From the NCBI RefSeq assembly GCF_001418255.1, contig NZ_LIPV01000008.1, forward strand, positions 1-64,000: a stretch of DNA of 64,000 nt, read 5' to 3'. The position numbers and the translations under genes were made by a program. Shown here piece by piece: positions 36,286 through 45,509 of this stretch. How positions within the stretch are numbered: the stretch's first letter is position 1; each line of letters begins with the position of its first letter. This DNA is from Thiomonas bhubaneswarensis. Lineage in GTDB: Bacteria > Pseudomonadota > Gammaproteobacteria > Burkholderiales > Burkholderiaceae_C. The notes under the pieces are model-generated. The model had not been told where the DNA came from. It did not search any database and worked only from the letters and a program-made list of their open reading frames with translations.

Positions 36286-38127
36286 ATGCCCGCCTACCGT
36301 TCCCGTACCAGCACTGCCGGCCGCAACATGGCCGGTGCCCGCGCACTGTGGCGCGCCACCGGCATGCAGGATGGCGATTTCGGCAAGCCCATCATCGCCG
36401 TGGCCAATTCGTTCACGCAGTTCGTGCCCGGCCATGTGCACCTGCAGAACCTTGGACAACTGGTGATCGAGGAAATCGAGAAGGCCGGGGGCGTGGGCAA
36501 GGAGTTCAACACCATCGCGGTGGATGACGGCATCGCCATGGGGCATGACGGCATGCTCTACAGCCTGCCCTCGCGCGACATCATTGCCGACAGCGTGGAG
36601 TACATGTGCAACGCGCACACGGCCGACGCGCTGGTGTGCATTTCCAACTGCGACAAGATCACCCCGGGCATGCTGATGGCGGCGCTGCGGCTGAACATTC
36701 CGGTGGTGTTCGTCTCGGGTGGGCCGATGGAAGCCGGCAAGACGCGGCTGGCCGGCAAGGTGATCTCGCTCGATCTGATCGACGCCATGGTGGCCGCCGC
36801 CGACGACAAGGTGTCGGATGCCGACGTGCAGGACATCGAGCGTTCGGCCTGCCCGACCTGCGGCTCGTGCTCGGGCATGTTCACCGCCAACTCGATGAAC
36901 TGCCTCACCGAGGCGCTCGGCCTGTCGCTGCCGGGCAATGGATCGCTGGTGGCCACCCATGCCGACCGTGAGCAATTGTTCCGCCGGGCGGGGCGCACCA
37001 TCGTCGATCTGGCCCGCCGTTATTACGAGGGCAATGACGACAGCGTGCTGCCGCGCCGCATCGCTTGCAAGGCGGCGTTCGAGAACGCCATGTCGCTCGA
37101 TATCGCCATGGGCGGATCGACCAACACCGTACTGCACCTGCTGGCGGCGGCGCAGGAAGGCGGCGTCGATTTCGGCATGAGCGACATCGACCGCCTGTCG
37201 CGCAAGGTGCCTACGCTGTGCAAGGTGGCGCCGTCGAGCCACTACCACCTCGAAGACGTGCACCGCGCCGGTGGCGTGATGGCCATTCTGGGCGAACTCG
37301 ACCGCGCCAGGCTGCTCGACACCAGCGTGCCGACGGTGCATTCGCCCTCGTTGGCCGCCGCACTCGAGGCCTGGGACATCGCGCGCCAGCCCGACGCCGA
37401 TGTGCAGACCTTCTACCGGGCCGGCCCGGCGGGTGTGCGCAGCACCCAGGCGTTCTCTCAGAGCTGCCGCTACGACACGCTGGACACCGATCGCGCGGCA
37501 GGCTGCATCCGCGATGTGGCACATGCCTACAGCGCCGACGGCGGCCTGGCCGTGCTGTTCGGCAACCTGGCCGAACGCGGCTGCATCGTCAAGACGGCCG
37601 GGGTGGACAAGAGCATTCTCACCTTCTCCGGCCCTGCTGTGGTGCTGGAGAGCCAGGACGCTGCGGTGGAAGCGATTCTGGGCGGCCAGATCAAGCCGGG
37701 TGACGTGGTCGTCATCCGCTACGAAGGTCCGCGCGGCGGCCCGGGCATGCAGGAAATGCTCTACCCGACGAGCTATCTCAAATCGAAGGGGCTGGGCAAG
37801 GTCTGCGCCCTCATCACCGACGGCCGCTTCTCGGGTGGAACGGCAGGGCTGTCGATCGGCCATGTCTCGCCGGAAGCGGCCGAAGGCGGCGCCATCGGTC
37901 TGGTGCAGACGGGCGACCGCATCGTCATCGACATTCCGAACCGCGTGGTGCGCGTGGACGTGAGCGACGACGAACTGGCCCGCCGCCGCGCCGAGCAGGA
38001 TGCCCGAGGCTGGAAGCCCGCGGCCCCGCGTGCCCGCAAGGTGAGCCAGGCGCTCAAGGCCTATGCCAAGCTGGTGACCAGCGCCGACAAGGGCGCAGTG
38101 CGCAACGCCGATCTGCTGGACGATTGA
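36286..38127 (+). CDS. ilvD: Dihydroxyacid dehydratase
   Basis: Converts 2,3-dihydroxy-isovalerate and its methylvalerate analogue to the 2-keto acids in valine, isoleucine and leucine synthesis. The 613-residue product follows the IlvD pattern from [20 protein letters not shown] on. Cys residues in [14 protein letters not shown] and [18 protein letters not shown] are cluster ligands; [14 protein letters not shown] and the C-terminal part are conserved. The ATG at 36286 has CAGGAGA nine bases upstream. The [Fe-S] enzyme is oxygen sensitive. No other ilv or leu gene lies in the window. Confidence 0.97.
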   Translation: MPAYRSRTSTAGRNMAGARALWRATGMQDGDFGKPIIAVANSFTQFVPGHVHLQNLGQLVIEEIEKAGGVGKEFNTIAVDDGIAMGHDGMLYSLPSRDIIADSVEYMCNAHTADALVCISNCDKITPGMLMAALRLNIPVVFVSGGPMEAGKTRLAGKVISLDLIDAMVAAADDKVSDADVQDIERSACPTCGSCSGMFTANSMNCLTEALGLSLPGNGSLVATHADREQLFRRAGRTIVDLARRYYEGNDDSVLPRRIACKAAFENAMSLDIAMGGSTNTVLHLLAAAQEGGVDFGMSDIDRLSRKVPTLCKVAPSSHYHLEDVHRAGGVMAILGELDRARLLDTSVPTVHSPSLAAALEAWDIARQPDADVQTFYRAGPAGVRSTQAFSQSCRYDTLDTDRAAGCIRDVAHAYSADGGLAVLFGNLAERGCIVKTAGVDKSILTFSGPAVVLESQDAAVEAILGGQIKPGDVVVIRYEGPRGGPGMQEMLYPTSYLKSKGLGKVCALITDGRFSGGTAGLSIGHVSPEAAEGGAIGLVQTGDRIVIDIPNRVVRVDVSDDELARRRAEQDARGWKPAAPRARKVSQALKAYAKLVTSADKGAVRNADLLDD

Positions 38128-38149
38128 CGGGGAACGGGGCGGAGGCCGA

Positions 38150-38986
38150 TCAACCGATCTGTGCCGCCACCTGCAGCAACTGCGCCGCCACCGAGGCGGC
38201 GATCACTTCGGGCTCTTTGCCCTCTATCCCGGGGATGCCCACGGGACAGACCAGGCGCTGCTGCGCAGCTTCAGGAACGCCGCGCTCGGCCCATCTCCGC
38301 AGAAACCGGGCGCGCTTGGTGGCCGAACCGATAAGGCCGAACCAGCCGATGTCGTTGCGCCGCAGAATGGTCTCGCCAATGCGGAAATCGAGGTCGTGGC
38401 TGTGGGTCATGACCAGATAGAACGCACCGGGCGGCGCCGTGGCGACTTCGGCTTCCGGGACGTCCACGGCCAGGATGTGCAGCGTGGAGGGCCATGAGGT
38501 GGCGACGTCGGGTGCAAGCGCGTCGGGCGGGAACGCCTGCTTGCGCTCATCGATCCAGTCAACCGTACACGGCAGGGGACGCAGGGCGCGCACCAGGGCG
38601 CGGCCGACATGGCCGGCGCCGAAAAGCAGCAGATGGAACAGCGGCGCAGGTGTGGGCAGCGCGCCGCTGGCCGCGTGCTCGAAGCGCAGCTCGACATGAC
38701 CGCCGCAGCATTGCCCGAGCGCGGGGCCGAGGGCGTGGCTTTCAAAATGCGGTTCGGCTGTATTTCCGGCGGCCCAGCGTACACGCAGTTGTCGCGCGGT
38801 GGCGATGGCTTGGTATTCCAGATGCCCGCCGCCGATGCTGCCGCGGGTTTGCGTGGCTCCGACCAGCATGCAGGTGCCTTGTTCGCGCGGCGCCGAGCCG
38901 CGCACGCGGCTGAGGGTGATGCGCACCCAGGGTGCCTGCTCGGCCTCGGCGCTGAGCACGGCTTGAGAGTTCGGTTCGCGATGCAT
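38150..38986 (-). CDS. xdhC: Xanthine dehydrogenase accessory protein XdhC
   Basis: A 278-residue chaperone that binds molybdenum cofactor, promotes its sulfuration and inserts it into XdhB. N-terminal SRVRGSAPREQGTCMLV and IGGGHLEY are the XdhC motif; a Rossmann-like C-terminal domain follows with LLLFGAGHVGRALV, MTHSHDLDF and FGLIGSATKRARFL. The ATG at 38986 lies ten bases after the xdhB stop. Last gene of the xdhA-xdhB-xdhC operon and convergent with ilvD. Confidence 0.95.
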   Translation of the reverse strand: MHREPNSQAVLSAEAEQAPWVRITLSRVRGSAPREQGTCMLVGATQTRGSIGGGHLEYQAIATARQLRVRWAAGNTAEPHFESHALGPALGQCCGGHVELRFEHAASGALPTPAPLFHLLLFGAGHVGRALVRALRPLPCTVDWIDERKQAFPPDALAPDVATSWPSTLHILAVDVPEAEVATAPPGAFYLVMTHSHDLDFRIGETILRRNDIGWFGLIGSATKRARFLRRWAERGVPEAAQQRLVCPVGIPGIEGKEPEVIAASVAAQLLQVAAQIG

Positions 38987-38996
38987 GGCGGGATGT

Positions 38997-41423
38997 TCAA
39001 GCAGCGGCGCGCACCGCGTCGATGGCGTCGAGTATGACCTCGGGCGTGGCCGGCGCACGCAGGGGTGGATCGATGCGATGGTCACCGACGGCTGAGATGG
39101 CGTCGCGTATCGCCAACAGGACCGAGAAGGGCAAGAGCAAAGGCGGCTCGCCGACTGCCTTGGAGCGATGGATGGTGGGCTGAGCGTTGGGGTTGGAAAA
39201 AAGCGCGGTGCGAAACGTCGGCGGGCAGTCGTTGGCGGTGGGAATTTTGTAGGTGCTGGGGGCGTGGGTGAGCAGCAGGCCGGTTTTCGGATGCCACACC
39301 AGTTCTTCCAGCGTGAGCCAGCCCATGCCCTGGATGAAGGCACCCTCGATCTGCCCGATGTCGATGGCCGGATTGAGCGAGTTGCCCGCGTCGTGCAGCA
39401 GATCGGCGCGCAGCAGTCGCCATTCGCCGGTCAGGGTATCGACCAGCACTTCGCTGACCGCGGCACCGTAGGCGAAGTAATAGAACGGGTGGCCGGTGAG
39501 TGTCTTGGCATCCCAATGCAGGTCGGGTGTGGTGTAGAAACCGTCGCTCCACAGCTGCACCCGCGCAACATAGGCCTGTTGCACCAGGGTGGCAAAGGGC
39601 AGGGTGACATCGCCCGTATGCACCATGCCTCCACTGAACCGCACCGTCTCGGGGCGACCGCCGTACCGTTCTGCGGCGAAGGCCGCCAGGCGCTGGCGCA
39701 GGGTGCGGGCGGCATCCTGCGCGGCCATGCCATTGAGGTCGGCCCCCGTGGAGGCAGCGGTGGCCGAGGTGTTCGCCACCTTGTGGGTGTCGGTGGCGGT
39801 GCAGCGCACGGCGGCGAAGTCCAGCCCCAGTTCGTCGGCGACGACTTGCGCCACCTTGGTGTTCAGCCCTTGCCCCATTTCGGTGCCGCCGTGGTTCACC
39901 AGCACGCTGCCATCGGTGTAGATGTGCACGAGCGCACCCGCCTGGTTCAGGTGCACGACATTGAACGAGATGCCGAACTTCACCGGGGTGAGCGCCAGCC
40001 CCTTCTTGAGAACGGGGCTGTGGGCGTTGAAGCGGGCGATGTCGGCGCGGCGCGCGGAGTAGTCGGCGCTTTGCGCGAGCTGGTCCACCAGCGGGGTGAT
40101 GACGTTGTCGGTCACGCCCTGGCCGTAGGGCGTGTGATGATTTTGGCCGATACCGTAGAAGTTGGCACGGCGTACCTGCAGGGCATCGTGCCCCAGTTTG
40201 CGGGCGATGGCGTCGAGCACGAACTCGGTGACGAGCGCGCCCTGCGGCCCGCCGAAGCCTCGAAATGCCGTGTTGCTCTGGGTGTTGGTCTTGGCCACGA
40301 ATCCGTGGATGGCGACGTTGGGCAGCCAGTAGGCGTTGTCCACATGGCAGATGGCACGGGTGAGCACCGCACCCGAGAGGTCGGCGGAATGTCCGGCGTT
40401 GGCGATGAGCGTGACCTCGTAGGCGAGGATGCGGCCTTCGTCGTCGAAGCCCACGGCGTAGTCGTACTCGAAGCCGTGGCGGCGGCCGGTGATGAGGAAG
40501 TCGTCGTCGCGGTCGAGGCGCAGCTTCACCGGCCGCTGCAGCTTGTGCGCCGCCAGCGCCGCGCAGCAGGCGAACTGCGCCGACTGCGATTCCTTGCCGC
40601 CGAAGCCGCCGCCCATGCGCCGACATTCCACCTGCACCTGATGCTGCATCCAGCCCAGCATGTGCGCCACGACATGCTGCATCTCGCTGGGATGCTGGGT
40701 GGAACAGAGCACGCGCATGCCGGCGTTCTCAGCGGGCATGGCATAGGCCACCTGGCCTTCAAGGTAGAACTGCTCCTGTCCGCCCACGCTCAGGCTGCCG
40801 GTCAATTGGTGCGGGGCCGAGGCCATCGCCTGCTCAAGCGCACCGGGAGCCGTCTCGCGCTTCAGTTGCATGGGGGGCAGCACATACCGGCCCTGGGCAT
40901 GGGCTTCTCGCGCGGTCAGCACGGCAGGCAAAGCTTCGGCCTGGATCACCTCGCGTGCCAGGGCCGCCGCACGGCGTGCGAGCGTCGGCGTGGTGGCGAC
41001 GACCAGAAACACCGGCTGGCCGACGTAGCGCAGTTCGCCATCGGCGAGGATGGGGTCGTCGTGCACCACGGGGCCGCAGTCGTTCACGGCCGGGATGTCG
41101 GCAGCGGTGAATACGCCGACCACGCCCGGCTGCGCGCGCAGGCGGTCGAGGTCGATGCCCAGCAGCTTGCCGTGCGCGAGCGGCGACAGGCCGAGCGCTG
41201 CGTGCAGCGTGCCCTGAAGCTCGGGCGCATCATCGGTGTAGGTGGCCTGACCGCTGACGTGCAGATGCGCTGATTCGTGCGGCGGGCTGACGCCCACACG
41301 GGCGCCCTCGCGCAGGGCGGGCCATTCGGACTCGGGCCAGGGGTGCGCGCCGGATCGGGCGAAGTCGGCGATTTCTGGACCCGTCGCGGGGGCCGTCGGC
41401 AGGGAATCGAAAGGCTTGTTCAT
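38997..41423 (-). CDS. xdhB: Xanthine dehydrogenase molybdenum subunit
   Basis: Large subunit of 808 residues that oxidises hypoxanthine to xanthine and xanthine to urate at a molybdopterin centre. An aldehyde oxidase/xanthine dehydrogenase a/b hammerhead domain (LHAALGLSPLAHGKLL) precedes the Moco-binding domains. Key segments are GGGFGGKESQ, FRGFGGPQGALVTEF, NHGGTEMGQGLNTKVAQV and KAVGEPPLLL with the catalytic Glu. ATG at 41423 chosen; the in-frame ATG at 41444 would overlap the xdhA end by 11 bases. Neither has a strong ribosome binding site. Electrons pass to the XdhA subunit. Confidence 0.96.
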   Translation of the reverse strand: MNKPFDSLPTAPATGPEIADFARSGAHPWPESEWPALREGARVGVSPPHESAHLHVSGQATYTDDAPELQGTLHAALGLSPLAHGKLLGIDLDRLRAQPGVVGVFTAADIPAVNDCGPVVHDDPILADGELRYVGQPVFLVVATTPTLARRAAALAREVIQAEALPAVLTAREAHAQGRYVLPPMQLKRETAPGALEQAMASAPHQLTGSLSVGGQEQFYLEGQVAYAMPAENAGMRVLCSTQHPSEMQHVVAHMLGWMQHQVQVECRRMGGGFGGKESQSAQFACCAALAAHKLQRPVKLRLDRDDDFLITGRRHGFEYDYAVGFDDEGRILAYEVTLIANAGHSADLSGAVLTRAICHVDNAYWLPNVAIHGFVAKTNTQSNTAFRGFGGPQGALVTEFVLDAIARKLGHDALQVRRANFYGIGQNHHTPYGQGVTDNVITPLVDQLAQSADYSARRADIARFNAHSPVLKKGLALTPVKFGISFNVVHLNQAGALVHIYTDGSVLVNHGGTEMGQGLNTKVAQVVADELGLDFAAVRCTATDTHKVANTSATAASTGADLNGMAAQDAARTLRQRLAAFAAERYGGRPETVRFSGGMVHTGDVTLPFATLVQQAYVARVQLWSDGFYTTPDLHWDAKTLTGHPFYYFAYGAAVSEVLVDTLTGEWRLLRADLLHDAGNSLNPAIDIGQIEGAFIQGMGWLTLEELVWHPKTGLLLTHAPSTYKIPTANDCPPTFRTALFSNPNAQPTIHRSKAVGEPPLLLPFSVLLAIRDAISAVGDHRIDPPLRAPATPEVILDAIDAVRAAA

Positions 41424-41433
41424 GTGAAGGTCT

Positions 41434-43026
41434 TCAAACGGCATGCAGCGCAGGCAGCTGGCCAGACCAGACGCTGCTCAGGCTGGAGGGCAGGGGCGCG
41501 TCGAGACGGGTTTCCAGCCAGAAACGCCACAGCAGATTGCGCGCAACGCGCTGCCGGTAGGCGCTGCTGGCCCGCAGATCGGTCAAGGGATGAAAATCGG
41601 CATCGAGCGCCTGCATGGCCTTGCGCACATTGGCCTCGTCCCACGGTTTGCCGAGCAACGCGGCTTCGGCCCCTGCCGCCCGTTTGACCACCGCGGCCAT
41701 ACCGCCAAAGGCCATACGCACATGCTCGACGCGGCCTTGCGCATCAAGCCGCAGGGCGAGGCCGCAGCTCACCGCCGAAATGTCGCAGTCGTAGCGCTTG
41801 GAGAGCTTGTAGGCCCGCAGCCGCAGCGCTTCGGTCTCGGGCATATCGGCGCCGGGCAGCGGTACCTCGATCGCCCGCAGAAACTCGCCGGGCTGCAGGG
41901 CGTTCTTCATGTAGTCGAGGTAGAAGTCGGCAAGTGGCAGGCGGCGCAGGGCTGGCCCGCGTTGCAGCAGCAGCACGGCATCGAGCGCGAGCAGCACGGG
42001 AGCGCTGTCGCCGATGGGCGAGCCGTTGGCCACATTGCCGCCCAAGGTGCCGGCATGGCGCACGGGCGGACCGGCGAAGCGCAGCGCCATCTCGCGCAGC
42101 TCGGGCCGGTGGCGCACCAGCGCGGCCCAGGCATCTTCCAGCGGCACGGCGGCGCCGATGCGAAGCAGGGCGCCATCGTGCTCCACGGCGTGCAGCTCGC
42201 GCACGTCGCCCAGGTAGATCAGATCGCCCACGTCGCGGAACTGCTTGTTCGTCCACAGGCCGATGTCCGTCGCACCCGCCAGGAGGGTGGCGTCTGGCCG
42301 CTCGGCTCGAACGGTGGCAAACCCTTCGAGCGTGCGCGGGGCGATGAAATGGTCGAGCCGGGAGGCACCCTGCGCCTCGGGGTAGGCCGGATTGGCGGCG
42401 GCGTGAACGAAGGGATCGGGCGTCTGCCCGGCGATCTGGCGCAGCAGCGCGGCGATGGGCTCGGCATCGAGCCGGGCCGCGGGCGCCTCGAACATGGCCT
42501 GGCCCGCATCGAGAATGGGGCGGTAGCCGGTGCAGCGGCAAAGATTGCCCGCCAGGTCGTCGGCGAGTTGCTGGCGCGTGGGCCGGGTGCCCGCGCCCAG
42601 GTGGCGCTCGTAGCTTGCGTACAGCGTCATGGCGAAGCCGGGGGTGCAGAAGCCGCACTGCGAGCCGTGGCAGTCGACCAGGGCCTGCTGCACCGGGTGC
42701 AGCCCCCGGCCCGGAGCGAGCGCCTGCAGGTCTTCGACGGTGAGAAGCGCCTTGCCGTGCAGGGTGGGCAGGTAGCGGATGCAGGCGTTGACCGGGCGCA
42801 GATGCAGCGGCCCCACGGCAACGGCACTCCCTCGGGCATTTGCGGGGTCGGCCAGTTCGGCCACGACCACGGTGCAGGCGCCGCAATCGCCCTCGGCGCA
42901 GCCCTCCTTGGTGCCGCAGTGGTGCGCGTGCTCGCGCAGCCATTGCAGCACGGTGGTGGTGACGGGCAGACCGCTGACCTCGGTGATCTGGCCGCGATGG
43001 ACGAAGCGGATGGGTTGAGCGTTCAT
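41434..43026 (-). CDS. xdhA: Xanthine dehydrogenase iron-sulfur/FAD subunit
   Basis: Small subunit of 530 residues. The N-terminal plant-type [2Fe-2S] site has Cys37, Cys43, Cys48 and Cys51 (GCAEGDCGACTV); the second cluster lies in CHGSQCGFCTPGF and NLCRCTGYRPI. A FAD-binding domain follows (LLAGATDIGLWTNKQ, PLGGNVANGSPI-like). It transfers electrons from XdhB to NAD. It is the first gene of the xdh operon, preceded by a CTGTATACAAAA element at 43124-43135 and a divergent LysR gene. Confidence 0.96.
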   Translation of the reverse strand: MNAQPIRFVHRGQITEVSGLPVTTTVLQWLREHAHHCGTKEGCAEGDCGACTVVVAELADPANARGSAVAVGPLHLRPVNACIRYLPTLHGKALLTVEDLQALAPGRGLHPVQQALVDCHGSQCGFCTPGFAMTLYASYERHLGAGTRPTRQQLADDLAGNLCRCTGYRPILDAGQAMFEAPAARLDAEPIAALLRQIAGQTPDPFVHAAANPAYPEAQGASRLDHFIAPRTLEGFATVRAERPDATLLAGATDIGLWTNKQFRDVGDLIYLGDVRELHAVEHDGALLRIGAAVPLEDAWAALVRHRPELREMALRFAGPPVRHAGTLGGNVANGSPIGDSAPVLLALDAVLLLQRGPALRRLPLADFYLDYMKNALQPGEFLRAIEVPLPGADMPETEALRLRAYKLSKRYDCDISAVSCGLALRLDAQGRVEHVRMAFGGMAAVVKRAAGAEAALLGKPWDEANVRKAMQALDADFHPLTDLRASSAYRQRVARNLLWRFWLETRLDAPLPSSLSSVWSGQLPALHAV

Positions 43027-43123
43027 GACGGATTGCGGACCATCAGGCTAGGGAGAGAGAGGCAATGGCAGGGCCAGTTGCAAGTATTGGGCCACGATTC
43101 CTTCGCGACTGACATATGCTGAA

Positions 43124-43135
43124 CTGTATACAAAA
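43124..43135. promoter_or_regulatory. Candidate purine operator before xdhA/LysR
   Basis: CTGTATACAAAA with the perfect palindrome TGTATACA at 43125-43132, in the divergent promoter region of xdhA and the LysR gene. The same 12-mer in reverse orientation occurs at 50483-50494 before the BMP gene. Its AT-rich composition and double occurrence point to a shared regulator; a GntR-type purine regulator would be my first guess, but none is in the window. Confidence 0.6.
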
Positions 43136-43170
43136 CATGCGAGACGGCTGATGCCGCAAGGGGCTGCACC

Positions 43171-44097
43171 ATGAACAATGCGCTGGACTCCATCGACCTG
43201 CACCTTATCCGGATCCTGCATACCGTGCTGACCGAATCGAACGTTTCCCGTGCCGCCATGCGCCTGGGCTCGACCCAGCCCGCCGTGAGCGCAGCGCTGC
43301 GCCGCTTGCGCGCCATCACCGGCGATGAACTTCTGGTGCGCAGCGGCAATGCCATGGTGCCGACCGCCTTCGGCGCGAGTCTGATCGAGCCCAGCGCCTG
43401 CATTCTGCGCGAGGCGCAGCGCCTGCTCGGCGGCGCGGCGCCGTTCGATGCGATGCACACGACCCGCCTGTTCCGTCTGGCCGCAGCCGACTACATGGAC
43501 CCGGCCTTTCTGCCGCAACTCATCGCCACGCTCAAGCGCGAAGCGCCGCAGTGCGGCGTGGACGTGCTGCCGCTGTCGGCAACCCTGGATTACCGTCATG
43601 CGCTGGCAGCCGGCGATGTCGATGCCGTGCTGGGCAACTGGCTGGAGCCGCCCCAGGATCTGCACCTGGCGCCGCTGATCGAAGACGATATCGTCTGTCT
43701 GGTCGCAGCAAACCACCCTGCGCTGCGGCGGGGTCTGGATCTGGAGCAATATCTTCAGGCCGAGCATGTGGCGCCGTCGCCCTTGCGTGCCGCAGGCGAG
43801 GGCGTGATCGATCAGCATCTGCACCATCTGGGGCTGCAGCGCAACGTCACGGTGCATTGCGCCTTTTTCAATCTGATTCCGGGGCTGGTGGCACGCAGCC
43901 TGCTGGTGCTCACCACGGGACGTCGGTTCTGTCAACGCTATGTGGATGCCGGCATGGCCGTGCGCATCCTGCCTTGTCCGGTGCCGTTTCCCCCGCTGAC
44001 TTATTACCTGCTGTGGCATGCCCGCGTGCATCTCGACGCGGCGCACCGCTGGCTGCGAGCGCATGTGCGCGAGGCGGCCACCCAGACACACGGCTGA
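43171..44097 (+). CDS. LysR-family regulator of the purine cluster
   Basis: A 308-residue regulator with an N-terminal helix-turn-helix (IRILHTVLTESNVSRAAMRL, then QPAVSAALRRLR). The pattern (LIRILHTVL start, SQPAVSAALRRLR) is that of the NodD/LeuO-type branch of LysR proteins. The effector domain is conserved in outline. It diverges from xdhA and precedes the permease and guanine deaminase genes, so purines or their breakdown products are plausible effectors, by inference from position. The start ATG has no strong ribosome binding site. Confidence 0.9.
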   Translation: MNNALDSIDLHLIRILHTVLTESNVSRAAMRLGSTQPAVSAALRRLRAITGDELLVRSGNAMVPTAFGASLIEPSACILREAQRLLGGAAPFDAMHTTRLFRLAAADYMDPAFLPQLIATLKREAPQCGVDVLPLSATLDYRHALAAGDVDAVLGNWLEPPQDLHLAPLIEDDIVCLVAANHPALRRGLDLEQYLQAEHVAPSPLRAAGEGVIDQHLHHLGLQRNVTVHCAFFNLIPGLVARSLLVLTTGRRFCQRYVDAGMAVRILPCPVPFPPLTYYLLWHARVHLDAAHRWLRAHVREAATQTHG

Positions 44098-44183
44098 ACC
44101 GTTCTTGAATCCCGTGTCCGATCTGGCGCGGGGCATCGACTTCGCCACTTTGAGCGAAGCGTGAAAACCCGAGGAGACTGTCC

Positions 44184-45500
44184 ATGAATCTGCGAACCTT
44201 GTTCAAGCTCGATGCGCACGGCACCGATGTCCGCACCGAGATCCTGGCGGGGGTGACGACGTTTCTCACCATGTCGTACATCATCTTCGTCAATCCCGAC
44301 ATCCTGTCCACCACCGGCATGGACAAGAGCGCGGTATTCGTGGCCACCTGTCTGGCGGCCGCGCTGGGCACCTTCATCATGGCCTTCGTCGCCAACTGGC
44401 CCATCGGTCTGGCGCCGGGTATGGGGCTGAACGCCTTTTTCGCGTTCACTGTGGTCAAGGGCATGGGCTTCACCTGGGAGCAGGCGCTCGGGGCGGTGTT
44501 CATCTCGGGGTGCATCTTCATCCTTCTGACCATCACCGGCGTGCGGTCGTGGCTGGTGGCGGGTATTCCCAAGTCGCTTCGCAGCGCCATTGCGGCAGGC
44601 ATAGGCATGTTCCTGGCGATCATCGCGCTGTCGAACGCGGGCGTGGTGGTGGCCAATCCGGCGACCAAGGTCGGGCTGGGCAATCTGGCCTCGCTGCCCG
44701 TGGTGCTGGCGGCATGCGGCTTTCTGCTCATCGCCCTGCTCGACTACTGGCGGGTGCGTGGCGCCATTCTCATCGGCATCGTGGCGGTGACGCTGGCCAG
44801 CATGGCGCTCGGGCTGACCCGGTTTCAGGGCATCGTGTCGCTGCCGCCGAGCATCGCGCCGACCTTTCTGAAGCTCGACATCCTGGGCGCGCTGCATGCC
44901 GGGTTCTTCCACATCATTCTGGTGTTCGTGCTGGTGGAAATTTTCGACGCCACCGGCACCTTGACCGGCGTGGCGCGCAAGGCCGGGCTGCTCAAGGACG
45001 CCGGCAATGGCGCCAAGGACGGCCAGAGCGGTCTGGGTCGCGCGCTGTTCGCCGACAGTCTGGCCATCTTCTCGGGCTCGCTGTTGGGCACGAGCAGCAC
45101 CACGGCCTATATCGAGAGTGCCTCGGGGGTACAGGCTGGCGGTCGTACCGGGCTGACCGCGCTGACCGTGGGGCTGCTGTTTCTCGCCGCGCTGTTCATC
45201 GCGCCGGTGGCCGCCGTGGTGCCGACTTATGCCACGGCACCGGCGCTGCTGTACGTGGCTGGGCTGATGATGCGCGAGTTGCTGGAAATCGACTGGAACG
45301 ACATCACCGAAGCCGTGCCCTCGGCCGTGGCGGCCTTGATCATGCCTTTCACCTATTCGATCGCCAACGGCCTGGCGTTCGGCTTCATCCTCTACGCTGC
45401 GCTCAAACTGCTGACCAGGCGGGCACGCGAAGTGCACCCGGCGCTGTGGGTCGTGGCCGGGTTGTTCTTGCTTCGCTACGCGCTGTTTCCTTCCGACTGA
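44184..45500 (+). CDS. AzgA-like adenine/guanine/hypoxanthine permease
   Basis: A 438-residue inner-membrane NCS2-type transporter with about 12-14 membrane segments. EILAGVTTFLTMSYIIFVNP at residues 19-38 and the nucleobase-binding region APGMGLNAFFAF near 77 are the AzgA (COG2252) signature, and LLGTSSTTAYIESASGV near 300 is the second conserved half-helix. AzgA-type permeases import adenine, guanine and hypoxanthine by proton symport rather than uracil. GAGGAG lies before the ATG. The guanine deaminase gene begins nine bases downstream, so import and deamination are coupled. Confidence 0.92.
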   Translation: MNLRTLFKLDAHGTDVRTEILAGVTTFLTMSYIIFVNPDILSTTGMDKSAVFVATCLAAALGTFIMAFVANWPIGLAPGMGLNAFFAFTVVKGMGFTWEQALGAVFISGCIFILLTITGVRSWLVAGIPKSLRSAIAAGIGMFLAIIALSNAGVVVANPATKVGLGNLASLPVVLAACGFLLIALLDYWRVRGAILIGIVAVTLASMALGLTRFQGIVSLPPSIAPTFLKLDILGALHAGFFHIILVFVLVEIFDATGTLTGVARKAGLLKDAGNGAKDGQSGLGRALFADSLAIFSGSLLGTSSTTAYIESASGVQAGGRTGLTALTVGLLFLAALFIAPVAAVVPTYATAPALLYVAGLMMRELLEIDWNDITEAVPSAVAALIMPFTYSIANGLAFGFILYAALKLLTRRAREVHPALWVVAGLFLLRYALFPSD

Positions 45501-45509
45501 ACGCACACG

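Noticed and set aside
35275-37863. Open frame of 862 codons on the minus strand extending the LysR gene
   Set aside because: The first 560 residues are antisense to ilvD and have no family resemblance; only the part from 36174 is a LysR protein.
39168-41273. Plus-strand frame of 701 codons
   Set aside because: Antisense to xdhB, which is clearly the real gene.
44139-44160. Hairpin CTTCGC/GCGAAG before the purine permease as a purine riboswitch
   Set aside because: The stem is too short and the conserved purine-riboswitch loops are absent.
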